DNA of 33,171 nucleotides from CAMLHP01 sp035712285 (GTDB lineage: Bacteria; Gemmatimonadota; Gemmatimonadetes; Gemmatimonadales; GWC2-71-9), in NCBI GenBank assembly GCA_035712285.1, contig DASTBA010000011.1, positions 1 to 33,171 of the forward strand, given 5' to 3'. Positions 7,630-14,742 of the stretch are shown here, in pieces. Under the pieces are notes generated by a model. It had not been told where the DNA came from. It saw only the letters and a program-made list of their open reading frames with translations, and made no database searches. A program made the position numbers and the translations under genes. Every line of letters starts with the position of its first letter. Position 1 is the stretch's first letter.

Positions 7630-8639
7630 GCGGACGGGATTTTCTCGCCATGGAGGACTGGGGCCAGGGAGGCGTCGAGGAACTGCTTGCCCTCGCCGCG
7701 CGGCTCAAGCGGGGCGAGATCACCGGCGGCCTCGAGCGCAAGGTCCTGGCGGCGATCTTCATGGACCCGAGTCTTCGCACCCGTTCCAGTTTCGAGACTG
7801 CGATGTTCCTGCACGGCGGCCACGCGCTGATCCTGGAGCCGGGCAAGGGGAGCTGGACGCTCGAAACCGAGCACGGCGTGGTGATGGACGGCAGCAGCGT
7901 GGAGCATGTGATCGAGGCGGCGCGGGTGCTGTCCCGCTATGCCGACGTGCTGGCGGTGCGCGCCTTCCCGAAGGGCGGGACGTGGGACGCGGCCCGGGAG
8001 GACCGGATCATCCGGGACTTCGCGCGCTATTCGTCGAAGCCGGTGATCAACATGGAGAGCACGCGCCGGCATCCCTGCCAGGGGCTGGCGGATGCGATGA
8101 CCCTGGGCGAGAAGCTGGGCGATACCCGGGGCAAGCGCTTCGTGCTCGCGTGGGCCTGGCACCCCAAGGCCCTGCCTACCGCCGTGCCGGCGAGCGGCGC
8201 CGTCGCCGGAGCGATGATGGGCATGGATGTCGTGATCGCCCGGCCGCCGGGGTATGCGCTCGATGCCGATGACATGCGGGCGATCCGCGAGTGCGCGGCC
8301 ACGGCCGGCGGGTCGGTAGCGGAAACCGAGGATCTCGAGGGCGCACTGAACGGCGCCGATGCGGTGTACGTCAAGTCGTGGGGCGCCCTGCCGGCGTTCG
8401 GGAAGCCGGAGGAAGAGGCCGCCTTGCGGGCACCGTACCGCGACTGGCGCATGACCGGCGCCCGTCAGCGCCTCACCCGCGGCGGCAAGGGCATCGTGAT
8501 GCACTGCCTGCCGGTGCGGCGGAACGTGGAGATTGACGACGCGGTGCTCGACGGGCCGCACTCGGTGGTCGTGGACGAGGCCGAGAACCGCCTGCACGTC
8601 CAGCGGGCGGTGTTGCTGGAATTGATGGCGAAACGCTAA
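7626..8639 (+). CDS. argF': N-acylornithine carbamoyltransferase, probably N-succinyl-specific
   Basis: This 337-residue protein transfers carbamoyl from carbamoyl phosphate to N-acylornithine. It belongs to the AOTCase/SOTCase group rather than ordinary ornithine transcarbamylases. The carbamoyl-phosphate loop is MDPSLRTRSSFE (46-57), the H-P-C-Q motif is RRHPCQGLAD, the substrate loop is WAWHPKALPTAV, and HCLPVRRN near the C-terminus is diagnostic. It aligns almost without gaps to Xanthomonas AOTCase (339 residues). At residue 92, where acetyl-specific enzymes have Glu and Bacteroides succinyl-specific enzymes have Pro, it has Val (VMDGSSVEH). Replacement of that Glu by small or non-acidic residues, including Val, is known to switch the enzyme to N-succinylornithine. 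Succinyl use is therefore predicted, not shown. Confidence 0.92.
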   Translation: MSGRDFLAMEDWGQGGVEELLALAARLKRGEITGGLERKVLAAIFMDPSLRTRSSFETAMFLHGGHALILEPGKGSWTLETEHGVVMDGSSVEHVIEAARVLSRYADVLAVRAFPKGGTWDAAREDRIIRDFARYSSKPVINMESTRRHPCQGLADAMTLGEKLGDTRGKRFVLAWAWHPKALPTAVPASGAVAGAMMGMDVVIARPPGYALDADDMRAIRECAATAGGSVAETEDLEGALNGADAVYVKSWGALPAFGKPEEEAALRAPYRDWRMTGARQRLTRGGKGIVMHCLPVRRNVEIDDAVLDGPHSVVVDEAENRLHVQRAVLLELMAKR

Positions 8640-8643
8640 GGAG
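8638..8643 (+). promoter_or_regulatory. Ribosome binding site that points to a CTG start for argB
   Basis: AAGGAG overlaps the TAA of argF' and lies exactly 6 nt before a CTG at 8650. The first conventional in-frame start, GTG at 8698, has no comparable site. Confidence 0.55.
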
Positions 8644-8649
8644 CCCACA

Positions 8650-9585
8650 CTGTCCCTCGACCCCACACTTACCGGCCTGAAGGGCGCCCTGCGCTACGTG
8701 CGGGCCTATCGCGACCAGGTCTTTGTCGTGAAGCTCGGCGGCGAAGTGCTGCAGGACGCCGACGTGCTGGATCAGGTCGCCACCCAGCTGGCCCTGCTGC
8801 ATTCCCTCAGCATCCGCCTCGTGGTGGTGCATGGCGGCGGGCCGCAGGCCACGGCGCTGGCGCGCCGCCTGGGCCAGGAGCCGGTCATGGTGGCCGGCCG
8901 CCGGGTGACCGATGATGACGCCCTCGAAGTGGCCAAGATGGTCTACGGCGGCCTGCTCAATACCGACCTGCTCTCGGCCTTGCGCGAGCACCGGGTGCAG
9001 GCGGTGGGACTCTCAGGTGTCGATGCCGACCTCGTGACCGCCCACCGCCGGCCGCCGGTCGCCATGACGGATGATTCCGGTGCCAGCCGCACGGTGGACT
9101 TCGGCCACGTGGGCGACGTGGACCGGGTGGACGCCCGTGTGCTCACCACGCTCATGGACGCGCGCTTCGTGCCGGTGGTGGCCAGTCTCGCGGGCGACGA
9201 CGACGGCAACGTGTACAACGTCAATGCCGACACCGTGGCGGAGGCGATCGCCACCACGCTGCGGGCGCAGAAGCTGATCTTCATGACCGGCGCGCCGGGC
9301 GTCCTGCGGGATCGCAACGATCCCTCGACGCTGGTGACGTTTGCCGATCCCGACGACCTCGCCGAACTGATGCAGAGCGGCGCGCTCTCGGGCGGGATGC
9401 GGCCCAAGGTCGAGGCCTGCATCCGCGCCGCCACCGGCGGGGTCGAGCGCACCCACATCGTGGGCGGCCGCCACCCCGACGCGCTGCTGCTCGAGGTATT
9501 CACCGGCGCGGGCTGCGGCACCATGATCGTGGGGCGGAAGGAGAAGGCGACCTACCTTGGCGTTGACCTGGCCGGCCGAGATTGA
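8650..9585 (+). CDS. argB: N-acylglutamate kinase (likely CTG start)
   Basis: This amino-acid kinase phosphorylates the gamma-carboxyl of N-acylglutamate. From the CTG start it is 311 residues; from the alternative GTG at 8698 it is 295. The CTG is preferred because of the AAGGAG 6 nt upstream and because the added residues LKGALRYVRAYRD match the helix that opens other ArgB proteins before FVVKLGGEVL. The nucleotide and substrate motifs are VKLGGEVL, VVHGGGPQA, NADTVAEAIATTLRAQKLIFMTG and SGGMRPKVEA, all normal. The C-terminus ends with GTMIVG as in most ArgB. The last 29 bases overlap argE'. It lies 10 nt after argF'. Confidence 0.9.
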   Translation: MSLDPTLTGLKGALRYVRAYRDQVFVVKLGGEVLQDADVLDQVATQLALLHSLSIRLVVVHGGGPQATALARRLGQEPVMVAGRRVTDDDALEVAKMVYGGLLNTDLLSALREHRVQAVGLSGVDADLVTAHRRPPVAMTDDSGASRTVDFGHVGDVDRVDARVLTTLMDARFVPVVASLAGDDDGNVYNVNADTVAEAIATTLRAQKLIFMTGAPGVLRDRNDPSTLVTFADPDDLAELMQSGALSGGMRPKVEACIRAATGGVERTHIVGGRHPDALLLEVFTGAGCGTMIVGRKEKATYLGVDLAGRD

Positions 9586-10633
9586 GCTGCTCCGCGAGCT
9601 GGTGTCCACGCCCTCCGTCAGCGGGACCGAGGAGGCGGTGGGACAGCTTGTGGAGGCGCGCACCCGGGAATGGGGCCTCGCAGTCGTGCGGGACGACGCC
9701 GGTGTCCGGGTCGACGTGAGAGGGGCTGCGCCCGGTCCCACGCTCGCGCTGGTGTCCCACCTCGACACCGTGCCGCCGGGGGAGGGCTGGGCCCGCGATC
9801 CTTTCCGCGCAACGATCGAAGGCGATCAGCTGTACGGCCGGGGCTCGGGGGATGCCAAGGCATCGGTGGCGGCGATGGTGACGGCCGCGTGGGACCTGGC
9901 GCGCGAGGGCCGCGTCACCCGCGGACGCCTCGTCGTGATTCTCGGCTATGGCGAGGAGACCCGGAACACCTCCATGCCGGAAGCGGTGCGCCGCACCGGA
10001 GCGGTGGATGCCGCGATCATCGGCGAGCCCACCAACCTGGATTTTGCCATTGCCCAGCGGGGACTCATGATGGTGGACCTGGTCGCGTCCGGGGAACAGC
10101 GCCATGCCGGATACGCCGCGCAAGACGGTGTCTTCACCAACGCCGCCGTGGCGCTGGCGCAGGACCTTGTGAAGCTCGGGTCGCTCTTTCCCGACCGCCC
10201 GCATCCGGTGCTCGGCGCACCGACCGTCACGCCGACGATGCTGGACGCCGGCATCAGCCGGAACGTCACGCCGCCCTCCGCCCGCGCGGTGCTCGACATC
10301 CGGAGCACGCCGGCGTGGCCGCATGCCGAAATTGCCGAGCGGCTGCGCGAGGGGCTGGCCTCGCGGGTGGAGGTGACGTCGGACCGGCTGGTGCCGTGCG
10401 AGACGCCCGACTCGTCGCGGCTGCTCCCGATCATGCGCGTCTCGCGTCCCGCGTCGCATTCCTATGGAAGCCCCACCTGCTCCGACTGGGTGTTCCTCCG
10501 CGAGTCGGACGCGGTGAAGTGCGGGCCGGGCACCAGCCGACGCTCGCATACACCGGATGAGTACGTGGATCTGCATGAAGTCAGTGCGGCGCGGGCGTTC
10601 TACGGCGCCGTGGCGGAACGGTATCTCGCATGA
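9557..10633 (+). CDS. argE': M20-family deacylase, probable N-acylcitrulline deacylase
   Basis: This 358-residue zinc hydrolase should release citrulline from the N-acylcitrulline made by ArgF'. The M20 motifs are SHLDTVPP (metal His and catalytic Asp), GRGSGDAKASV (bridging Asp), GYGEET (catalytic and metal Glu), GEPTN (metal Glu) and RRSHTPDEYVD (C-terminal metal His). The lid/dimerisation domain carries QRHAGYA. The C-terminal half (SPTCSDWVFL, CGPGTSRRSHTPDEY) resembles Xanthomonas N-acetylcitrulline deacetylase more than E. coli ArgE. The start is TTG at 9557 inside the end of argB, with a second in-frame TTG two codons later; purine-rich AAGGAG/AAGG lies 9-13 nt upstream. It overlaps argH by 4 bases. 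Confidence 0.88.
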   Translation: MALTWPAEIELLRELVSTPSVSGTEEAVGQLVEARTREWGLAVVRDDAGVRVDVRGAAPGPTLALVSHLDTVPPGEGWARDPFRATIEGDQLYGRGSGDAKASVAAMVTAAWDLAREGRVTRGRLVVILGYGEETRNTSMPEAVRRTGAVDAAIIGEPTNLDFAIAQRGLMMVDLVASGEQRHAGYAAQDGVFTNAAVALAQDLVKLGSLFPDRPHPVLGAPTVTPTMLDAGISRNVTPPSARAVLDIRSTPAWPHAEIAERLREGLASRVEVTSDRLVPCETPDSSRLLPIMRVSRPASHSYGSPTCSDWVFLRESDAVKCGPGTSRRSHTPDEYVDLHEVSAARAFYGAVAERYLA

Positions 10634-12000
10634 ATTCCTCGCACCGGACGCTCTGGTCGCCGGGCGCAACCCCGAATGCGCAGATGCTTGCCTACACCAT
10701 CGGGGATGACCCGGTGTGGGATGAACGACTTCTCCGGTGGGATGTGCTCGGCAGCCTGGGTCATGTCGAGGGGCTCCACGCTTCGAAGCTGCTGTCCGAT
10801 GCGGAGTACCGCGCCTTGCGCGGCGGGCTCCGGGCGGCACTCCGCGCGGCGGATGCCGGGCAGTTGCGCATTGGCCGCGGCCAGGAGGATGCGCACACTG
10901 CCGTCGAAACCTGGCTCACTCATCGCCGGCAGGGCGCCGGCGAACGGCTGCACACCGGGCGAAGCCGGAACGACCAGGTGGCCACCGACCTCCGCCTGTA
11001 CCTGAAGGATGCCCTGCTCGCCCTGCATGAGGCGGCCAGTGAACTGGTCCGCGCCCTCACCGCCTTCGGGTCGGCGCATCGGGACGTGCTCTGGCCCGGC
11101 TACACCCACCAGCGCCGTGCGATGCCGTCATCGGTGGCGCTCTGGAGCGGCGCCCTCGCGGAAGGGCTGCTCGACACGCTCGAGGAACTGCCCGCCCTCT
11201 GGCGGCGGGTGGACCGCTCGCCGCTCGGGAGCGCCGCCGGTTACGGCGTGCCGCTTCCCCTGCGGCGCGAGGCCGCGGCGCGCGCACTCGGATTCGGCGG
11301 GCTGGACCGCAACGTGGCAAGCGTGCAGAACGGGCGAGGCAAGCTGGAGGCGGCCGTCCTCGCGTGGTGCAGCCAGCTGGCACACGATCTTTCGCGTCTC
11401 GCGACCGACGTGATCCTCTACACCGGCGAGGAGTATGGATACCTGCGGCTGCCGGCGGCGCTGGCGACCGGGTCCAGCATCATGCCGCACAAGCGGAACC
11501 CCGACCTCTTCGAACTCACCCGCGCGCGCGCGGCTGCCGTGGATGGCGATCTCGTCACCATGCTGCTGCTCAAGGGGAAGCTCGGCGGCGGTTACCACCG
11601 CGACTTCCAGCTCCTGAAGGAGCCGCTCTTCCGCGGGCTGGGGCGCACGCGGGAGATGCTGGGCATGATGGCCACGGCCGTGCCGATGCTGGAGGTGGAC
11701 CGCGCCCGCGGCCGGGCCGCGCTGGCCGGTGGAACGCTCGCCACCGACGAAGTCATGCGCCGGGTGGAGGCCGGTGTGCCGTTCCGCCGGGCCTATCGTG
11801 ATGTGGCCGACGCGCTCAAGCGTGGGGAGCAGTTCATGCCACCGACTGCCGTGGAGCTCCGGGCCCGTCGCCGCTCCACCGGCGGCATCGGGAATCCGGG
11901 GCTTCCGGAGGCGCGGCGGCGCGCGCGGGGCGCCGATGCCTGGCGCCGCCGTGAGCGGCGGCGGTTCTCCGCCGCCATGCGACGGCTGGCCGGGAGGTGA
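10630..12000 (+). CDS. argH: Argininosuccinate lyase
   Basis: This 456-residue fumarase-superfamily enzyme splits argininosuccinate into arginine and fumarate. Family motifs are EDAHTAVETWL, HTGRSRNDQVATDLRLYL, the THQRRAMPSS active-site region and the signature GSSIMPHKRNPDLFEL carrying the catalytic Ser loop. The C-terminal 50 residues are unusually Arg-rich (ELRARRRSTGG... and AWRRRERRRFSAAMRRLAGR), beyond the normal end of the fold; this may be a lineage-specific extension. The ATG overlaps the argE' stop (ATGA), and only 4 bases separate its stop from argR. Confidence 0.93.
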   Translation: MNSSHRTLWSPGATPNAQMLAYTIGDDPVWDERLLRWDVLGSLGHVEGLHASKLLSDAEYRALRGGLRAALRAADAGQLRIGRGQEDAHTAVETWLTHRRQGAGERLHTGRSRNDQVATDLRLYLKDALLALHEAASELVRALTAFGSAHRDVLWPGYTHQRRAMPSSVALWSGALAEGLLDTLEELPALWRRVDRSPLGSAAGYGVPLPLRREAAARALGFGGLDRNVASVQNGRGKLEAAVLAWCSQLAHDLSRLATDVILYTGEEYGYLRLPAALATGSSIMPHKRNPDLFELTRARAAAVDGDLVTMLLLKGKLGGGYHRDFQLLKEPLFRGLGRTREMLGMMATAVPMLEVDRARGRAALAGGTLATDEVMRRVEAGVPFRRAYRDVADALKRGEQFMPPTAVELRARRRSTGGIGNPGLPEARRRARGADAWRRRERRRFSAAMRRLAGR

Positions 12001-12004
12001 CCCG

Positions 12005-12457
12005 ATGACCAGCGACCGCCGGAAGCGTCAACTCAAGATCCTGGAAATGATCGAGACCCGCGCCCTGCATACGCAGGAGGACGTCGCGGAGGCGCTGGCG
12101 TCGGAAGGATGGGACGTCACCCAGTCCAGTGTGAGCCGGGACATCGCGTCGCTCGGCCTGATCAAGGTGGGCGGGGCGTACCGGCGTCCCGAGGGTGCGG
12201 CGCTCGTCGCCGAGGACCCCGACGAACGTCGCGTCGCGGAGGGCGTGCTGGCCGCCGAGCCGGCCGGTGATGCGCTGGTGGTACTGCACACGCCGCCGGG
12301 TGAGGCGAACCGGGTGGGCGCGGCACTGGATCGCCTCGCATGGGTGGAGATCGTGGGCACGATCGCCGGCGACGACACGATCTTCCTGGCGACCCGGAAC
12401 CGCCAGGCCCAGCGCCGGCTGCTGCGGCTGCTCGGGCGGCTGGTCCGGACGCCGTGA
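12005..12457 (+). CDS. argR: Arginine repressor
   Basis: This 150-residue regulator has an N-terminal winged helix-turn-helix (residues 1-70; recognition segment TQSSVSRDIASLGLIKV) and a C-terminal hexamerisation and arginine-binding domain (GEANRVGAALDRLAWVEIVGTIAGDDTIFLATRN), in which the GDD pair is the arginine-contact motif. It is the last gene of the arginine operon. It should sense arginine and bind the palindrome in front of argG, giving feedback control and autoregulation. Binding is inferred from the match between protein family and operator pattern. A strong hairpin follows 80 bases downstream. Confidence 0.92.
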   Translation: MTSDRRKRQLKILEMIETRALHTQEDVAEALASEGWDVTQSSVSRDIASLGLIKVGGAYRRPEGAALVAEDPDERRVAEGVLAAEPAGDALVVLHTPPGEANRVGAALDRLAWVEIVGTIAGDDTIFLATRNRQAQRRLLRLLGRLVRTP

Positions 12458-12538
12458 GTCACCGTCCGCGAGTCGCGATTCGCAGGGGCATGTTCGTCCG
12501 TCAGCGGGAACTCCTGCCCGGCTCCGTGCGTTGACGAA

Positions 12539-12571
12539 CTGCGGGCGCCAGGCCCTGCCTGGCGCCTGCAG
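12539..12571 (+). terminator. Strong hairpin ending the arginine operon
   Basis: Fifteen-base arms (12539-12553 and 12557-12571) pair perfectly except for one G-U, with a 3-base CCT loop and a GGCGCCAGGC core. There is no T-run immediately after it, but a CT-rich tract follows. It lies 82 bases after argR and 35 bases before the next gene, where the operon transcript should end. Confidence 0.6.
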
Positions 12572-12605
12572 CCGCACTTCACTCTCTTTCAAGGCACGGA
12601 TTGTC

Positions 12606-13121
12606 ATGGCTATCAGCGACGGGCTCCTGGGGGAGTTCGACCACGAAATGCAGACCACGCGCCGGATGCTGGAACGGGTTCCGGTGGAACGGGCGGCCTG
12701 GAAGCCCCATCAGAAGTCCACCGCACTCGGGGAGCTCGCCGATCACGTGGCGCGCATCCCAGGGTATGCGATTCCGGTGTTCACGCTGCCTGAGCTCGAT
12801 GCCCAGGCCCTGGCCCCCAGGGATGGCGGTCCCTTCACGCGCGACAACCTGCTCCGCCGGTTCGACGAGAACGTGGCCCGGAGCCGCGCCGCGCTCGGCG
12901 CCGCGGGGGACGACACGATGCTCGTGCCGTGGACCTTCCGGCTGGGCGATCGCGTCATCTTCACGCTGCCGCGTCTCGCCGCGTACCGCACCTTCGTGAT
13001 GAGCCACCTGATCCACCACCGGGCCCAGCTCGGCGTCTACCTCCGGATGAACGACGTCCCGCTGCCGGGGACCTACGGTCCATCCGCCGACGAGCCGCTG
13101 CCGGCTAGCGCTCCGCGCTGA
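12606..13121 (+). CDS. DinB-like metal-binding four-helix protein
   Basis: This 171-residue protein fits the DinB/YfiT group of putative metal-dependent four-helix-bundle proteins, some of which are bacillithiol- or mycothiol-dependent transferases. The likely metal triad is the His of LADHVARIPGYA (about residue 47) and two of the three His in SHLIHHRAQLGVYLRM near the C-terminus. The DVPLPGTYGPSADE tail is common in this group. No signal peptide is seen. A weak AAGG lies 11 nt upstream of the ATG. Its 3' end overlaps the convergent SRPBCC gene by 17 bases. The substrate cannot be deduced. Confidence 0.8.
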   Translation: MAISDGLLGEFDHEMQTTRRMLERVPVERAAWKPHQKSTALGELADHVARIPGYAIPVFTLPELDAQALAPRDGGPFTRDNLLRRFDENVARSRAALGAAGDDTMLVPWTFRLGDRVIFTLPRLAAYRTFVMSHLIHHRAQLGVYLRMNDVPLPGTYGPSADEPLPASAPR

Positions 13122-13557
13122 CGCGGCGGGCGAAGTCGTTCCAGAAATCCTCGGTGAAGGCGCGCACGGTGCCCTCCAGCAGGCGGACGCCCAGCTCCGC
13201 CAGGGCGCCGTGCACCTCGCCGTCGGCCGCCCAGTGGAGCCGTTGCCGGTCCGGCGCCAGCGTCTCGATCCGGACCGCTGAACGCACCGCCACGTCGGTG
13301 CCGGCCGCGTGGCCCGTGGCCGTGAGGCGGGCGCTCTCCTCCGGCACCAGATCATGCAGCCGCACCTCCATGTCCACGTGCACCTTGAAGAAGGCGACAC
13401 CCACCCCGACGCGCATGCGGTAGGCCTCGGGCGACCGGATGTCGAGTTCTTCCACTCCCGGCGCCGACTGCGCCACGAACCGGGGGTCCAGCAGCGCCGT
13501 CCAGACGCGGCTGCGGGTGGCCGTGATGTCGGGTTGCCCCTCGAAATGCAGGTTCAT
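13105..13557 (-). CDS. SRPBCC/CoxG-family protein
   Basis: This 150-residue protein has the pattern of CoxG (PF06240)-like START/Bet v 1-fold proteins: MNLHFEGQPDITATRSRVWTALLDP, then a Pro-Gly-Val-Glu-Glu-Leu segment, alternating strands, and a final amphipathic helix (LLEGTVRAFTEDFWNDFARR). CoxG itself helps assemble CO dehydrogenase, but many homologues have no CODH genes nearby and none are visible here, so the role is unknown. It is divergent from the glycosyltransferase with only 18 bases between start codons. Its 3' end overlaps the DinB-like gene. Confidence 0.75.
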   Translation of the reverse strand: MNLHFEGQPDITATRSRVWTALLDPRFVAQSAPGVEELDIRSPEAYRMRVGVGVAFFKVHVDMEVRLHDLVPEESARLTATGHAAGTDVAVRSAVRIETLAPDRQRLHWAADGEVHGALAELGVRLLEGTVRAFTEDFWNDFARRVSAER

Positions 13558-13575
13558 CAGGGTAAGTTATCCCTC
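13558..13575. promoter_or_regulatory. Minimal 18-bp divergent promoter region
   Basis: Only 18 bases separate two start codons facing apart. Rightward, TAAGTT lies 7 nt before the ATG at 13576. Leftward, TAACTT lies 6 nt before the ATG at 13557. Both fit the TANNNT -10 placement seen for leaderless genes, and they occupy nearly the same bases. The rightward gene has no Shine-Dalgarno; leftward a GAGGGA lies 12 nt from the ATG, further than usual. No clear -35 is seen for either. Confidence 0.35.
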
Positions 13576-14721
13576 ATGCGCATCGCGATCTTCTCCGAGG
13601 TGTACTGGCCGATGGTGAGCGGCGTGGGGGTGACCCTGCGGCGCCTGGCGGACAGTCTGCTGGATCGGGGCCACGCGGTGCGCGTCTACAGCGCCTCGTA
13701 CCGGCTGCCGGAGTCCGGCGACCGCCCGGAGGTGCACCGGTCCACCAGCGTGCCGTTCTTCCTCTATCCCGATGTGCAGTGGGCCTTCCCGCGCCCCCGG
13801 GCGCTGGTGGATGATGCGGCGGCGTTCCGGCCCGACGTCATCCATGCGGCGACGGAATTTGCCATGGGATATGCTGCCGTGCGAGTCGCGGGGCAGCTCG
13901 GAGTGCCGCTGGTCGCGTCCGCGCACACCGACTACGAGCAGTACGCCGGCCGCTACCGGGTGGAGTGGGCGGTGCGCGCCGGATGGCGCTACCTGCGCTG
14001 GTTCTACGGGCACGCGGAAACGGTGCTCTGTCCCACGCGCATCTACGAGAAGCACCTGCACTCGCGCGGGGTGATGCATACCGGCATCTGGTCGCGCGGG
14101 GTGGATGCCTCCCTGTTCCGGCCCGATGCCCGGTCCAACGCCTACCGCGCGGCGCTGGGAGCCCGCCCGGGGGATCTCGTCGTGACCTACGTCGGCCGCT
14201 TGGCGCGGGAGAAGAACCTGGAGCTGCTGCTGGACGCCTGGACGCAGATCCATGCGCGGCATCCGTCGGCTCGCCTGGTGCTGGTGGGGCAGGGGCCCCT
14301 GGAAGAGGAGATCGCCGGGCGGCGGCTGCCGGGGGTGCATCTCACCGGCCTCCTGACGGGACGGGATCTTGCGGAAGCCTATGCGTCGGCCGACCTGTTC
14401 GCCTTCCCGAGTGTGACCGAGACGTTCGGCAACGTGCTGCTGGAAGCGATGGCGTCGGGACTGCCCTCGGTGGTCGCGGCGGCCGGGGGCGTGCTCGAGT
14501 TTGCCGAACATGGAACCAACGCATGGCTGGTGCAGCCGGACTCGGCCGATGGACTTGTTGACGGGTTGCACCGGCTCATGGGCGACGCCGGACTGCGCCG
14601 CGCACTGGCCGCCGGCGCACTCGAGGGCGCCAGGACCCGCCGGTGGCCGGATGTGGACGACCGCCTGCTTGAGCAATACGCCGATGCCAGTGAGCGCTAC
14701 GCCGCGCGGCGCGCGGCGTAG
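13576..14721 (+). CDS. GT4-family glycosyltransferase, mannosyltransferase-like
   Basis: This 381-residue GT-B enzyme transfers a sugar from a nucleotide-sugar donor, probably at the inner face of the membrane. The N-terminal acceptor domain starts MRIAIFSEVYWPMVSGVGVTL. The C-terminal donor domain contains YVGRLAREKNLELLLDAW and the EX7E motif ETFGNVLLEAMASGLP (about residues 281-296), as in GDP-mannose-dependent alpha-mannosyltransferases (MgtA/PimB type). No membrane helix is seen. It stands alone rightward and ends 21 bases before the convergent cyclophilin fusion. The sugar and acceptor are not determinable. Confidence 0.85.
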   Translation: MRIAIFSEVYWPMVSGVGVTLRRLADSLLDRGHAVRVYSASYRLPESGDRPEVHRSTSVPFFLYPDVQWAFPRPRALVDDAAAFRPDVIHAATEFAMGYAAVRVAGQLGVPLVASAHTDYEQYAGRYRVEWAVRAGWRYLRWFYGHAETVLCPTRIYEKHLHSRGVMHTGIWSRGVDASLFRPDARSNAYRAALGARPGDLVVTYVGRLAREKNLELLLDAWTQIHARHPSARLVLVGQGPLEEEIAGRRLPGVHLTGLLTGRDLAEAYASADLFAFPSVTETFGNVLLEAMASGLPSVVAAAGGVLEFAEHGTNAWLVQPDSADGLVDGLHRLMGDAGLRRALAAGALEGARTRRWPDVDDRLLEQYADASERYAARRAA

Positions 14722-14742
14722 GCACCGGGCCGCGGCACCCCG

